DNA of 64,000 bases from Castor canadensis (GCF_047511655.1 NC_133390.1:168722083-168786082); one strand, 5' to 3'; shown: positions 43,769-56,411, numbered from the stretch's first letter. Translations and numbers: made by a program. The notes: generated by a model not told the origin, from the sequence alone.

Positions 43769-43776
43769 AGAGAGAG

Positions 43777-43839
<63 letters not shown>

Positions 43840-43842
43840 CAG
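43769..43842. repeat. (GA)n / (GACAGA)n microsatellite
   Basis: An AG run of about 50 bases passes into four gacaga units. It lies in OCSTAMP intron 1. Confidence 0.95.
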
Positions 43843-44444
43843 AGGACGAGATTTCGGAATATGGTGCTGTGAGATGACAGGGAGTCAGCAATAGAGCCTG
43901 AGAAACAGGTGGCGCTTGGGAGGCCAAGTATACAGCTTGTTTCAGAGCAGGGAGGAAGTGATCAGAGTGTCAGATGCCTCCCATGGGTGGAGAGGGGGCA
44001 CTGAGCCAGGGCTCTTGCATTTTGCCACGTGGGAGTCACTGGTGACCTCAGTAGGGGCAGCTTGGTGGCATGTTTGATTAAAACCTAACCATAGTGGGTC
44101 CAGGGGAGACTGAAGGAGAATTGGAGACATGAACACAGACTTGTCTTGCAGTGAAGAGCTAGAAACAGGGCAGGAGCAGGTAGGGGAAGTGAGTTCCAGG
44201 GTCTTCATTTCAGGTGGGAGAAACTCCACGTTTGCAGATGGAAAGCTCAGTGGAGAAGGGGACACTGGGAAAGGGTCTCACTGGAGAGATGTCCTTTGAT
44301 GGGGGCAGTGGGTGAGATTGAGGGCAAGCAGGTGGGGCTGGTTTTAAAAAGGAGCAGAGGCTATTTATCCTCAATATCAGGAGAAGGCCAAGGAAATGGG
44401 TAAAGATGATGTTGAACGTCTAGACAAGCAAACTGTACACTTGT

Positions 44445-44640
44445 GAAAAGTGTAAGGCCATGATCTCTGGCCTGCTTAGGTTCAAATACCCACTCTACCA
44501 CTCACTAGCTGTGTGACCTTGGGCAAGTTCCTCAGCCTCTCTGTGCCTCAGTTTTCTCACCTGTAGAGTGGTACGATAAAAGTATGTGCCTTCTGGGGTC
44601 ATCTAGTGTGTGGCACATGAAAAGCACCATGCTATCTACC
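44445..44640 (+). mobile_element. MIR SINE, plus strand
   Basis: The wording gtgtgaccttgggcaagttc, ctcagcctctctgtgcctca and a gtgtggcacatgaaaagcac tail follow the MIR order. Confidence 0.9.
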
Positions 44641-45569
44641 ATCTATCCTTAGAGTGTCAACTCCTTCAGGACAGGGAACTGCTTAGAACATGTCTCCCTG
44701 TAGCAGGTGCTCATGAATAATCATGGAGTGTGGCGTCATTGCTTGTTTGCTCTGGCTAGCAGGAGGCAGTCAGTGCTGGAGGGGGTTATGGATGTTCGAA
44801 GATGTAGGAGAGGGTATTAAGTCACCTGCAGTACACCAAGGAAGTTTACAGTCAAGTAAGGGAGATTTAAACCAGACCGTTAAAAGGTAAATCCATACAA
44901 AAAGAATCAAGAACTCAGAATGGTGTACCTGGGCCTGGATGGGAGGGGGGAGGTAGGTGGAGGCACTAATTTTCACCTGGGAGAGTCAGGAAGGCTTCCT
45001 GGAGGAGGTAGCCTTTGAGCTGGGGCTGGAAGTTCTTAGGTGGGTGAAGGAGGCTGGGCATCTCTGACAGAAGGGTAGAGGTCCTGAACTCTGACTGCAT
45101 GACTAGCAAATGGTTTGGGGGCTCTTGAACTCGGGGAGCTGTGATGCATAAGGCCTGGGGGACTGGCACAGAGGTCACAATCCTGCAGCCCCAAGAGCTG
45201 ACTCTTATGCGCAGGTGTGTGAGTGTTGGCTGACGTCATCATTCCCCCATTAAAATCCAGATTTCCTGCTTTTCTGGAGAAGCGAGGAATGTGCATTAGG
45301 GTGGTTGCTTTGCACAGAGCTTCCCTGGCTGTCTTTTAGAGCGCGCCACCTACAGGCTGCTCAGCGCAGTGCAGGCCTGTGCACCACAGTGCTGACGGGC
45401 CCTTGACTGCATTTGGGATCAAACGCCCTCCACCCACTGAATAATTAGTATTTGGAACAGGCCACTGTCGAAATAATAGCTACAAATATAAATGATGTGA
45501 GAACTAAAGGCGGTGCCATGTCACATCGGGTGCTAAATTCTATGCTGGGTATCGCACATGACAGAGCCG

Positions 45570-45745
45570 CTACCTGCCATTTGTTGAGTGCTTACTCTAA
45601 ACCAAGCCCTCTCACAACAATTTCACAGTCATTATTGTTATTCCCATTTCACAGAGGGGGAAACTGAGGCTCTGAGAGGGGAGGATTTACCCAAGGTCAC
45701 ACAGCCAGGAATGGCAGAACTTGAGCTGCAGGCAGCAGACTGCTT
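45570..45745 (-). mobile_element. MIR SINE, minus strand
   Basis: Reverse MIR order: gttgagtgcttactctaaac, atttcacagagggggaaact, then caaggtcacacagccaggaa. It ends shortly before the donor of OCSTAMP exon 1. Confidence 0.9.
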
Positions 45746-45789
45746 GACTTTCTTACTGTGACTCTCAGTGCCCAAGTCCCCAGACCTAC

Positions 45790-45833
45790 CCAGTCCTGAT
45801 GAGGTGCTCAGCGGCTCCATGGAGGCCCCTCAT
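45790..45833 (-). CDS. OCSTAMP: OCSTAMP coding exon 1 (start codon exon)
   Basis: This 44-nt coding part reads MRGLHGAAEHLIRTG, splitting the last glycine codon, then a donor gtaggtctg. It aligns with the human start MPGHPGAAEQLVKTG (from memory), and the split G joins exon 2 at TGG (W16). This gives a 508-residue protein over three exons (44 + 1003 + 480 nt), all in phase. I chose this ATG, not the one inside exon 2's extension at 43592, because only this one has a donor and a matching N terminus. Confidence 0.85.
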
Positions 45834-48575
45834 GTCCCTGAAGAACGGCAGTGTCTGGCGGGCAGTCTCCAGTAGCCTTGGCAGGTGGAGAGGAAGTGGG
45901 GGGATGGCTAGGTCTTGGGAAACCCATTGCTTCTGCTTTTCTACACTTTAGTTAACCCTCCTGCCTGCCTTGCCCCGCCCTGCCTGAGGCCCACCTCCCA
46001 GAGGGGTGGGCCAGCTGCCTCATCTTCTCCCGGAAGGTGTGGGAGAGAGAAGTTTTCCAAGAAGTATCTGTGATCCTGATAGCAGGAAGGTGGGATTAAC
46101 CCATTATACAGAGGAGAAAACTGAGGCTCAGAGAGACCACACAGAGTGGGAGAAAGAACTTTGCTTCCCCATCCCTCTCCCTCCATAGTTATGTGCCCAA
46201 GGAGGAGACTCATCTCTGACTCTTGGGGTTTGAGAACCTACAGGAGGTCATGGAATCCCTGCTAAGACCAGAGTTTTTTAACGTTATGTACTCTGCTTTG
46301 GGGACAATAATTCACAGACCCGTGACAACTTCAGAATGCCCTTGACACTGCAAATAGTAGGTGCTCAATAAATGTAAAGTTCCTTCTGTCCCTGCCCAGG
46401 CTGTCCCACAGCCCACTCCCACCAGGAATGTAGAGACGCCTCCCTCAGCACCTCTGTCCCCACCACTGCCAGCAGGACTTTGTCCCCTGGAGGCCTCTCC
46501 TGAATCCCCGCTAAGCAGTATTCCAACTGCCTGTCACTCTCCCTCATAAGAACAGGTTGCCTCGCCTGAAGCTGGTCATCCTTCTGTGGCCTGGAGAGGG
46601 CCACGGGTCCCTGCAGGAAGCCAGGGGCCTCCACAGCAGCAAGGACCAGGCACAGAGTGACCCTATGTGTGTGAGTCACACAGGAACACACAGAGAAGGT
46701 CTAAGGGCATCAGGTGATGGCCTGGTTCACACTCCAGACCCCTCAGTGAGGGCAGCTGCTCCCCTGCAGCTGAGGAGACCTGAGATTTTCTACAAAGACC
46801 AATCAGTCTCCTTTTACATAAAAATGTCCAAGTTTTTCAAGTCAGAATAAAAATTAAAAAAAAAAAAAAGAAAGAAAGAGAAAAGAAACACTCTTGCTGG
46901 CCAGTCTTATTGGGACTGTTAGCCAAAGCCTTCCCACAGGGGCCACCAGTTTGCACTCTCTACAGGAGGCCTGGCTGGGGCCTTCTGTGGCACTGTCTAG
47001 TGACAGGGAGCTTCTGGTTGTTCCCCTCAATCACAGGACCCAGGGCTGCAGATAACAGACCTGAACTCCAATGCCAGCTTTGCCAGTTATTGTGCTGTGT
47101 GACCCTTGAGCAGGACACTGTCCCTCTCTGAACCTGTGTACCCGTGCCATAGCAGGAGAACATGGTAGCTACTTCTTAGGCTCTTTCCAAAGTCGGTGAG
47201 GAAGAACACGGAGTGTCCAGTAGGTCCTAGTTAGACGCTCCTGCCCTGCTCCCTCGCACCTGGGCTGCCAGCTATACCTGAGAGAGCCCCAGCCCTGCAG
47301 ATGTCCTCCCCTCCCCAGCCTAGGTCCCATCGCGCTGGAAATGTCATGACATCGTGCTGGTCAGAAAGGAAAGCCTCAGAAGACACTGGAGACATTTGCC
47401 CAGCTTCTGCACGGGCACCATGCCAGTGCCATGCCAGTGTCTGCACAGGCACCAGGAGCTGATTGCTTAGCGGTCACATGGGCGTTTCCAGAAGGCCTCT
47501 GGTGGACGCGGAAGATTTGGAACCATGGAGGTCTGGGAGGGGAAGGTTGGAAGATATTTTTGGCTTTTCTTGGTGCACATGGGCAGTCATTCTTCCATAC
47601 AGGCTGGCATGACCTCAAGGCCCACAACATCCGGTGTGTATGGGGGTGGGGGGCCCTTCTGAGTCATCAGAAATAGAACCTGCCTCATTGAGGGGACTTT
47701 TGAGGTGAAGGATTCAGAGCCATAAGACAGAAGAGGAAGTGGTGGCCTTCAGCTCAGTCTGAGATCAGAGTCAGAGGCCCATCAAATATTGGTGTCACTG
47801 GGGGTTTAGCCTGGGGATAAGCCACTGTCCAGCCACTGTCCAGCCATGCAGGGCTGGCTAAAATCTTACCACGCAGACAGTGCTACCCAAGAGAAACAGA
47901 GTAATGACAACATAAAAGATGGATCAATTTCAGTAAAATATTTTATTCAATCTAGTATAGTCAGAAATTATTCTTCCAATGTAAACAATATACAATATTA
48001 TTAATAGGATATTTGATGTTTGCTTTCTCGTGCTAAGTGTGAAAAGTCCAGTGTGTTATACTGTGATACCTCTCAATTCGGGCGGGTGGGTCCCATATTG
48101 GACAGGGCAGATGGGGACCACTTCTGCCATTACAGAAAGTTCTGTGGGCTGTGTTGCATCTGGATCTGAGATATGACTTCTGGATCAAGTAGTGTAGGAA
48201 CCACAGGGCAGGGAGGGGGCAGAGGGGAAAGAAGGGAGCCATGTAAGGCAATAAGGAGTGGTGGGGACTGTGACAAGTGAGAGTTCCTGCTCCAACTTAA
48301 CCGTGCCTCCCCCCACCAGCTACTGGGGGAGTTCCCTGGGGGAAGAGCAAACAAAATCCTGCCTGAGTGCTAGAGGTGGGGCTGGGGACCCACCAGACAG
48401 CCAGCTCTCACGGGGTCCAAGCCTCATGTGCCATGTATATGCCAATGCTATGTTGCAAGTGTGTCTTCTTCCTTCTCTCACCCCTCCTCCCTGCCCTGTG
48501 CCTGGGAGGTGACCTGGACGGGCCATATGGAAGCCTCCTGTGTTCTGGCTTCTGCTGGCGCCCCACATAAGGTTT
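45834..48575. other. OCSTAMP upstream flank and intergenic sequence
   Basis: This holds the region where the OCSTAMP promoter should lie. I see no TATA box or CpG island directly upstream of 45833. A reverse MIR fragment is visible near 46090-46145 (tatacagaggagaaaactga) and MIR wording near 47060-47160. An A-rich run is at 46855-46885. A 12-bp tandem (gccactgtccagcc) is at about 47820-47845. No gene is supported. Confidence 0.5.
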
Positions 48576-48582
48576 TATGTGT

Positions 48583-48925
48583 CAATTGGATTGAACCATG
48601 GTGCCTGGACATATGGTCCAACATTATTCTGGATGTTGCTGTGAGGATATTTTTGATGAGATTAATGTTTAAATAAACGGACTTAGAAAAAAGCAGACTG
48701 CACTCCAGAATGGGGGTGGGCCTCAACCAATCAGTGGAAGGCCAGAATGGAACAAAAGACTGACCTTCTCGGACTTGGGGAACCCATGGCCTTCAGGTTC
48801 CAACAGCCACTGTTTCCTGAGTCTCAGCCTGCAGTCCCCACACCTCCATCAGACGTGGGCTCCCCAAGACTGCACGGCTGTGACCCAGTCCCTCAAATAA
48901 ATCTCTCTCTCTCTCTCCCTCTGTG
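48583..48925 (+). mobile_element. MaLR/ERVL-type LTR relic
   Basis: The wording ttgatgagattaatgtttaa, gggtgggcctcaaccaatca, gaacaaaagactgacctt and terminal caaataaatctctctct matches a very common ancient mammalian LTR on the plus strand. It is solo and non-coding. Confidence 0.65.
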
Positions 48926-48930
48926 AGATG

Positions 48931-49219
48931 CAGCAGCCCCCCCTTATGCATGGTGTCACTTTCCATGGTTTCTGTCACTTATGGTCAACCACAGCCCAAA
49001 AATAGTCAACAAGACGTCTCAGAACAATTTATAAGTTTTACTGTTTTATTCGAGCAGGTTATTGTCAGTGGTGTTAATCGTGTCTAATTTATAGATTAAG
49101 CTTCATCCTAGGCACATCTGTGGGGAAAACTTAGTGATGTGGGGTTCAGCACTACCATGGCTTCATGCACACATTGGGGGTCTTGGAGGATCCCCTGAAG
49201 GTAAGGGGGTGAGATACTG
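48931..49219 (+). mobile_element. MER2 (Tigger-type) DNA transposon relic
   Basis: It starts cagcagccccccctta and ends gtaagggggtgagatactg, imperfect inverted termini of the MER2 type. Internally, ttatggtcaaccacagccca, agaacaatttataagtttt and cacacattgggggtcttgga follow MER2 order. It is a non-autonomous TcMar-Tigger element, long dead. Confidence 0.85.
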
Positions 49220-51480
49220 TGCGTGCATATGGGGGGGAGGAGACCCCAGGCTGCTCCCTCCCTGCTCGGCCATCTTGAGCTCCAGGTGTCCACTGACTGG
49301 CTCTTTCTCTTAAGGAGAGCAGTAGAAGGTGCTCCACCCCCAGCACTGCCTTCCCACCCCGGGCCCTGCACTTTCCCATGAATTCTTCCTGTTCTCTCTC
49401 ACACGGTGGAACTAGGTCCTTACAAGCTGTCCTCAAATTAGCCAGTCAGTGAGCTGTTTTCTGTTGCGTCCAGACTGTGTTCCTATTGCTCCGATGAGAA
49501 CACCAAGCTCCAGAACCTGCTCAAGGAGTCAGGAGTCCAACAGGGCTTCTGAACTCCTTGTTTAATGACTTTTCTTTTCTTCTTCTTCTTTTTTCGGTGT
49601 GTGTGTGTGTATGTGTGTGGGGTACTGGGAACTGAACTCAGGCCCTCCTGCTTGCTAGGCAGGTGCTCTACCACTTGAGACGTGCCCCAGTTCTTTTGCT
49701 ATTTTGTTTGTTTTTTTTCCAGATAGGGTCTCGTGCTTCTGCCAGCCTGGCCTTGGGTCTCAGTCCTCCTACCTTAGCTAGGGTTAAGGGCATGTACCAC
49801 TATGCCCAGCCTCATTTCACCCTTTTTCTTCATTCCTCTGCCTACCTGGCTCTACATTTATCTGTTCTACTGAACACTAGGACATGTCTGTGTCTGCCCT
49901 GTCACTTTGGGCACCTGCAGTTCTGCGTGCCTGTGTGTTCGTGTGACTTCCATAGTACACTTCGCCTGGATTTTCTTTAGATGTTCCCCAGCGATGGCCA
50001 CCTGGGTAGCCTTGACACTCAGTGCCTCCAAGCATCCTCATCCTCCAACATTGTCACTTTAGGGACCTTGGGGCAGCTTGCTGGGGTACAAACCTGGGAG
50101 GAGGTTAACTAGGCTATAGGGAACACAGATAATGGAGTCCCCAATAATTGCAAACCCTTTGCAGGGTTGACTGGCACACTTGTCTCCCCAGCAAAACACG
50201 GGGACTGGTTTCCTCATCTCCCTCTACTGTCCACCTGTCTAGGGTTTGCAGGTCGGTCACCTGTGTTGACCTCATTTTCATTTGTATGTCCCTGATTATA
50301 AGCAAATGGGGGGCATCTCTTTATAACTCTGCCATTAGATGTCCTTTTCTGGAATGACATTTCATGTCTCTTGCTCATTTTCCTCCTGAGGGCCATGGTA
50401 GGTGGCTTCCAAACATTGTTGCTGGCCCCTCGGCCTGCCCGTGCCTCCTGCTCTTCTCACCAAACGGGGAGTCCATCTCCTTCTCTTGAGGCCGGCCTTG
50501 GCCCATGGAATGTGGCAGAGCTGGTGTTCTTGGACGTCCCTGTCCAGGCTATAAGAGGCCTTCTAGCCTCAGCTTCTGTCCTGCTTCTGGACCCAAGGTC
50601 CAGGCTGGATCCTGGAGAAGCTACCTGAAGAGGGGCCCTGGAGGATCAGTGGCTGCCATGGACATTCTAGCCTCAGCTGGTCTCCCAGCTCAGTGATCCT
50701 GGCCACGCCACACAGAACCAGGACCTGGCCACCTCTGCAGGGCTCTGGCCAAAAGCAGAACTGGGAGCCAGTGAATCTGTGTCAAAGGCCAAAGGTTTGA
50801 AGGAGTGCTATACAGTCCAACAAAAACAGATTTGGGGTTGTTTTTTGTCCTTTCTGACCTGGGCACTCTTTGTGTGATCCCGACGAGCCCCTGATGTGTC
50901 CCAGTGACCTGCACACTGCCACATCCCTCACTTCTGGCCAATACCAGCAGTTCGTGTCAGTGGGCGCTCACTGAGAACACCAGCCTGCCAGCCTCAGGGA
51001 CAAGCCACATGAAGAGGGAACAGCCCTGGGGCAGGTGGAGAGGCTGTCGCCAGCCAATAGTGATGGAGGCTGGGCATCCCAAATCTGCAGAGGCCCAGCC
51101 ACCTGACCATCCTCCCTCAGCTCGGGGGGCCCCAAGATCTCCACCATTCCTGCCTTCTCTCCTCCCACGTTGCTAGGGGCATCCAGCTATTTCCAGCCCC
51201 AGCCCAGTGCCACCTCCTCAGAAAAGTCCTCCTGGCCACCCTGGCCTCTGAATCAGTTCACCATCTTGCCCGGATCCATGACTCCATAATTTTAGCATTT
51301 TACCTTCCCATGGTGGCCTCCTCTGTGGAGAAAAAGGGGCGGAGGCGGTGACCCAGCCCAGACATGGTCTCAACCAATGTTTGTTGAATGAACAAATGGG
51401 AGAACGAGTGAACAAAGATGTGGACTGGACAGACCTGGGTCACTTTTTCATAAACTTAGTGTATATTCAGGTAGCAAATA
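49220..51480. other. Intergenic sequence with one dimeric SINE
   Basis: Apart from the SINE at 49600-49812, I see no gene or strong repeat. Frames of 60-94 codons on both strands look like chance. Confidence 0.5.
49600..49812 (-). mobile_element. B1-dID dimeric SINE, minus strand
   Basis: The plus strand reads gaactgaactcaggccctcc, gctaggcaggtgctctacca, then ccagatagggtctcgtgct and a reversed B1 end with atgtaccactatgcccagcc. A GT-rich run precedes it. Confidence 0.9.
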
Positions 51481-51483
51481 GCA

Positions 51484-51975
51484 TGTGGGGGCTGGGAGGG
51501 ACTGAGGAAAGCTGATGACTGAGAACCGTGGTTTGGATGTTGATAAGGACATTAACAGAATGGCTTGTGACACACAGCAGGGTCTTGCTGACCTGCAGCT
51601 CCTGAAGCCCACAGAAAATAACAGCCTCAGTCTGACCATCCACACCCCAAACTCCTTCCGCTGGACACGTGGGAGGAGAGGCTGACACATAGCCAGTCTC
51701 TGAGAGCTAATGACACACAACCAGTTTCCCAAGCCTGACCACCCCCATCTCCGCAGACCCTAATAAAAGCTTGAGGTTTTGGGACCCCCACTCAGCGCTC
51801 CTTCCCTAGAGGGTGCATTTTTGCTCTGCACTAATAAACTTGCCCCAGAAGCAGCAGCAACACCCACTGTGCCCAGCTGCCCTCACTTCTCTTAGCAGTG
51901 CCTCATAAACTTCGTGCTTCTACTTGCTCGACTTGGTAAATTCTTTTACTGACTCATGACACCAAAATCCTTGAT
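51484..51975 (+). mobile_element. Solo LTR-like relic (family A, copy 3)
   Basis: This is similar to 2636-3130 and 6551-7016: gtttggatgttgataagg, gacacacagcagggtcttgc, a TATA-like taataaaagcttgaggttt box near 51764 and cactaataaacttgcc near 51830. It is the GC-richest of the three copies. Ends approximate; no target duplication found. Confidence 0.55.
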
Positions 51976-52415
51976 GGGATAGTTCCTTGCTATGTGCCAG
52001 AAACTGGCCCAGGGCTGGAGTGACAGCAACAAGCCATGTACGTTTGTACATGTGCTGGAGGGAGACAAAACTAATAACCAAGAAAATAAATGACACAGAG
52101 TCCTACATGCTGGGAACAACGGCACATGAGGGCGGAGAGTACTGGGGCCATATTTTAACAGGATGGGGCAATGACATCTGAAAAGGGACTTGAATAAAGT
52201 GAGGGTGGGAGCCAGGCATGTATTTGGGAGCAGAATGTTCCAGGCAGCAGGAATAGAACATGCAAAGTCCCTGAGGCAGGAGAGTTTGCACAAGTGGAAT
52301 AGAGAGGGGAGAGAGGTAGGAGGTGAACTCAGAGAGTCAGAGCCCAGGAATTCGGGCTTTGAAGCTGTGCTGTTCAGAAAGCCAAGATTCCCCACTCCAG
52401 TGCTAATTAACATTG

Positions 52416-52421
52416 TTTATT
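52416..52421 (-). promoter_or_regulatory. SLC13A3: Candidate polyadenylation signal of SLC13A3
   Basis: The plus-strand tttatt is AATAAA on the minus strand, about 1.5 kb beyond the stop codon at 53949, which would give a 3' UTR of ordinary length. Position is the only evidence. Confidence 0.4.
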
Positions 52422-52926
52422 TTTCAGCATTTTTGATCAGAAGTGTTTGAAATCATGACTGGTCACAAATCTATGGGCTTCTGTGTGCATGACCCTCTCC
52501 CTGCCCCATGCAGGACACCAGTGTCCAGCCACGGTGGGATGAACTTGTGATTCAATACTGATGTCCCGTGGGGAGGAGGCAGAGCTCCACCTCCAGCTCA
52601 GGGCCCTGCCCCTGCTCTCAGGGAAACACCCTGACTCATTGGTACAGTGGCAGAGCCCAGTCAGTCCCTGGGGGCGGGGTGGGAGAAGTGTGAGGCTCTG
52701 CCCCTTGTGGTGCCAGCCTCTGCTCCCTGTGTGCAGCGTGCCTGCGGCCCCAACCCTGTGCCATTCACAGGCAGCCCAGCTGCTTCTGCCAGGAAAGAGG
52801 AAGTGGAGTCCCCAGCTCCCCCAAGTCTGGCTACGAGCTTGCTGGAATAGCCTAGTGTTCCCCAAATGTAGAAAAGGATTACCATATTTTGCCTGCTACA
52901 CACATTTTACTCTGGCTCCAACTGAT

Positions 52927-53020
52927 CTTTTTTTTTTGGGTGGGACTGGGTTTTGAACTCAGGGCTTTGCACTTGCAAATCAGGCACTCTACTGCTGGAG
53001 CCACACCTCCAGTCCTCCAA
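52927..53020 (-). mobile_element. ID-type SINE, minus strand
   Basis: The plus strand has a T tract, actgggttttgaactcaggg, then aatcaggcactctactgctg. It lies within the inferred SLC13A3 3' UTR. Confidence 0.8.
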
Positions 53021-53948
53021 TTGATCTTGTGACTTTTCTCTCGCCTCTGAAGTGTGGCCTTAGCTAACTAAACATGGTTGCTACTGGGGGTGGGGGTGGG
53101 GAGGTAGTCACCAGCTGCTGGGATAAGAAACAGACATGACTGACTCCTGGCAACAGAGGCCCCATGAGGGCCACATGCAGGAGGCCCCAGGCTGGAGGGA
53201 CTATGGGTTACCTGCGAGAGGATGGGACCCAGGCTTGGCCAGACACCAGAATTATTGCCAAACTGAATCAGATTAAAGAGGAAAATCCAAAATCCCTTGG
53301 GCTCCCTAACTCCCTGGTGAGCCTGGCAGTCCAGAGAGACAGTAAGGAGGCTCTGTACTCCCCCATGCCCGACCAAGTCACCTCTCCTCATCCCTTGTCC
53401 CCTGGGGATCTGCAGAGGTCAAAACCAATCAGGGCACCAGGGGAGCAGGTCCCACTGGGTTGTGAACAGGGACAAGAGCTGGCCCAGGCTTTGCAGCTGA
53501 AAAGCCTCTAAGCAAACCGGTTGGTCCTTAGAGACACCTTAGAGACACACTTAGGTCTCTTTCCAGAGAAACCTCAAGTAGTGGGGAAGAGAATTACTGG
53601 ACCCATGGGGACAGACAGCTTCCTATTCCAAGTGTGCAAGACAAACGCCATCCAGATTTGCACAGTGAGGCGTAATGGGTCTCTCTTACATCCTAACTAC
53701 AGAACAGCCCACAGGGAGAGGAGCCAATTTCTCAAACAGCAGATCTGGGAGATATCTGGGCATGGGAGAGAAAGAGAACGTGTCACAGACAATGAGCCTG
53801 TGGGCCTGAGTGGGCCACTGGAGGTCATCCTCGCTTGCTGTATATTAGATTCCACAAGAGAACTGCTTGATCACCCTGCATGGTCCCAGCAGTGATGGCC
53901 ACAGCCGCCCAGGAGGACCCAGCCCCAAGAGAATCCCCCAGGGGGTGC

Positions 53949-54125
53949 TCAGAGGGTCCGAAATGTGTCATTGGCCAAGGTGGGTGGCAGTGCTGTGACG
54001 TTGGCTGAATGGACATTGGCCCAGTCCGGGAAGGTGCCCAGCTGGAAGATGGTCTGTGCCCAGGTGTTCATGGCCAGGCTGAGCAGCAGGACACCCATCA
54101 GATTCATCAGGAAGCCTGTCCGCAC
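53949..54125 (-). CDS. SLC13A3: SLC13A3 last coding exon
   Basis: This 177-nt exon codes for the last 58 residues of the sodium/dicarboxylate cotransporter NaDC3, from VRTGFLMNLMGVLLLSLAMN (final membrane helix) to NDTFRTL and a TGA at 53951-53949. The acceptor is ccccgttgcag. The extracellular end keeps two sequons, NVT and NDT, which are glycosylation sites in the family. The transporter carries succinate, alpha-ketoglutarate and similar dicarboxylates with three sodium ions across the basolateral membrane of kidney proximal tubule and in other tissues. The frame is intact and highly conserved. Confidence 0.95.
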   Translation of the reverse strand: MRTGFLMNLMGVLLLSLAMNTWAQTIFQLGTFPDWANVHSANVTALPPTLANDTFRTL

Positions 54126-56273
54126 CTGCAACGGGGCCCCCATGCAGATGGCAAAACAACATACTTACGCACACGCACATCTACACCTATAAACACACAC
54201 GTGCATGCCCACACATGGTGGTGCAGGCCAGTTAAGGCTACACTTGCCTGTTGGGAAGAATTTTTCGTTTGGAAGTTTCTCTCTAAGTAGGTAGAAAACT
54301 CTTGGCCAATTCCTCCTCTCTGGAGGCTCTCACAGGGATCAGTCCACCTGGGGCTGAAAATCTCCGGTTCCTGGTTGCTTCACCTTAGTGTTACCCAGCG
54401 TGCATTGCACGGAGAGAAAGCAAGTCCTTGTTCAATGCTGTCTCCAGTGTGTGACTCCCCTGGGGGCTGTCGTGGCCTTAGTCTGCTCTCTACCTTACCC
54501 ACCACCCTTTGCAACAAGCACAGAGAGGCTTAGAACCTTCTCCAGGCAACTGTTATCAGGAGAATCTAATTATTTTACTTTTATTGCTTTGCACTTATTT
54601 GTGTGTGTGTGTGACTAGAGTTTGAACTTGGACTTTGTGCTTGCAAAGCAGGTAGGTGCTCTACCCCTTGAACCACGCCCCCAGCCAGAAACTTTTCTTT
54701 TTCAATACTCTTAAGTTTTAAAAAATATGCAAAGCTGATTTAGTGAAAAGGCATACGTGGTGAAGGCAAGAAGCCAAATGTAAGGCTACGGAAACACTGT
54801 ACTGTGTGGCCATCTCTGTTCTGGGGCCTGAAAGCCCCTGGCTTTGGAGAAGGAAAAGGACAAAGTGTGGGAAACTGGGGGGGGGGTGGGGAGTCCGTTT
54901 TCCAGAGTCCTGGAGCCAGGCTGGAGGTTCCTACACGTCCCACATTAGTTACCCTAATTAGCAACTAAATCATGACTCCTGGGAGCAAACCCTGCAGGCC
55001 AGGTGGGCCACACACTGGCTGCTTATGGGGTCCCTTGGACCTTTCCACATCTCAGCAAGTCTCTGCCTTTGAAGGTGTCACCATTTCTCTCCTCTCTCTC
55101 TTTGTTCTCTAAACCTGCCCCTCACCACCTTTTCTCTAAATAGCCTCCCTGCTTCCACACTGGTCCCTCTGCCCACTCCAGTCAGCTGCAAAGTGCGCAT
55201 GTGAGAGGCTAAGTCACACCATCGCCCTGCCTGATACCCCACTGGAACCTCTCACTGAGTCTGAATGAGGCCCCATATCTGAGCCCTCCACTCCGCTCCC
55301 TCTACACAGGGCCCTCTCCAGTTCCACTCCTGACCCTGCTCCCCACCTCTGGGCCTTTGCACTTGCTGTGCCTTCTGCTCACACAGCCCTTGTCCGTTTC
55401 CTGTGCAAGCCTGGCTGCTTTTCAAGACCAGGTCTCAGCTCAAAGTCACCTGGTAGGAAAGGCCTCCTTCCCAATCCATCTGAAGTATCTCCCATTGTCC
55501 TCTTCCACTCCCTCATGTCCTGTATCTTATTTCCTTCTTTACACTTAGCAATGCTAAATTAACATCATGTTTTAAAAATCGTCTTGGAGGCAGCGCTGAG
55601 CCACTCCCACTGCTGCCCCCCCCAGTGGCTAGAATGCAGAATGCACTCAGCAAGCTCATGGAAGGAATGAGTGAACCAAGAAGGGACCATCTGTCTCCCT
55701 TCCTCTCTTCTCCTCTCTCCTCAGAAGTGTATCACTTCCTGCCTCTCTCCACTCTTGCTGGTTCTGTCTCCATTGATCCTGCTGGGGTCTCGTGCCCAAT
55801 TAAGTCAATCTCCCTTTTTGGCTGTGTCAACTCAGGACACTGTGCAAGGGCCCCAGATAGCCAGGGGCAAAGGGAGGAGAGGCAGAAGGTAATCGGGAGG
55901 AGGACTCAGCAGGGAGACCCATTCTTTGGGGAACTGCCAAAGGTTGGTCCAGGTAAAACCTTGGGGACTCCCCACACTGCCACCACCCTGGACTTCTGTC
56001 CATCTCACTCCCCAGCTGACCAGACCCGGGATCCCACCCCCAAGTCCCAGGGTATGTCCAGAAAGTCCCAGAGAGGGCACTGCTATGGGAAGCAGTGGCC
56101 AGGCAGTGTTTCTGGATCTTGTCTAGCATGAGGATTGTCCCAGAGCGTTTGCTAACTCAGCCTCTGAGTGCTACTCAGAATTGGAGGGCGGGGCAGGAGT
56201 GCAGAGATCCTGTCCAGATGCCTGGCCCACTGCCTGGTGCCCCCCAGTGAGACCATGAAATGCCCGGACTCAC
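54126..56273 (-). other. SLC13A3: SLC13A3 last intron
   Basis: It runs from donor gtgagtccg (next to 56274) to the acceptor next to 54125. It contains an ID SINE at 54612-54686 and otherwise unique-looking sequence. The plus-strand open frame of 168 codons at 55625-56131 is treated as chance. Confidence 0.9.
54612..54686 (-). mobile_element. ID-type SINE, minus strand
   Basis: The plus strand reads ctagagtttgaacttggact, then ggtaggtgctctaccccttg and aaccacgcccccagcc, preceded by a short GT run. Confidence 0.85.
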
Positions 56274-56411
56274 CATGTCTTTAACCAGCAAGTGTCCAGA
56301 GGCGAAGGCAATTGAGTTGGGGGGCGTAGAGACAGGCAGCATGAAGGCATAGGAACAGCCAACTGTGCCGGGTATCATCAGATACAGTGGATGCACTCTC
56401 AGGCGGATGGC
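56274..56411 (-). CDS. SLC13A3: SLC13A3 penultimate coding exon
   Basis: This 138-nt, 46-codon exon begins AIRLRVHPLYLMIPGTVG after acceptor gatggacatcctggcag-type sequence and ends LLVKDM at donor gtgagt. It contains CSYAFMLPVSTPPNSIAFA. This matches the sodium:sulfate symporter family signature (small residue-S-x2-F-x2-P-V-S-x3-N) except for its last position. Both borders are phase 0. Confidence 0.95.

Larger units (their letters stand above)
43441..45789 (-). other. OCSTAMP: OCSTAMP intron 1
   Basis: It is bounded by donor gtaggt (next to 45790) and acceptor tttccttgtgcag (next to 43440). It holds a GA/GACAGA microsatellite, MIR copies and ancient repeat wording (about 43970-44330 and 44970-45030). 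Confidence 0.85.

Noticed and set aside
53164-53895. Two successive plus-strand frames (115 and 124 codons) over the SLC13A3 3' UTR
   Set aside because: Considered as an antisense gene, but they lack family similarity and sit where the 3' UTR of SLC13A3 is expected.
55625-56131. 168-codon plus-strand open frame in an SLC13A3 intron
   Set aside because: No family resemblance; it lies in an intron and is antisense to the gene.
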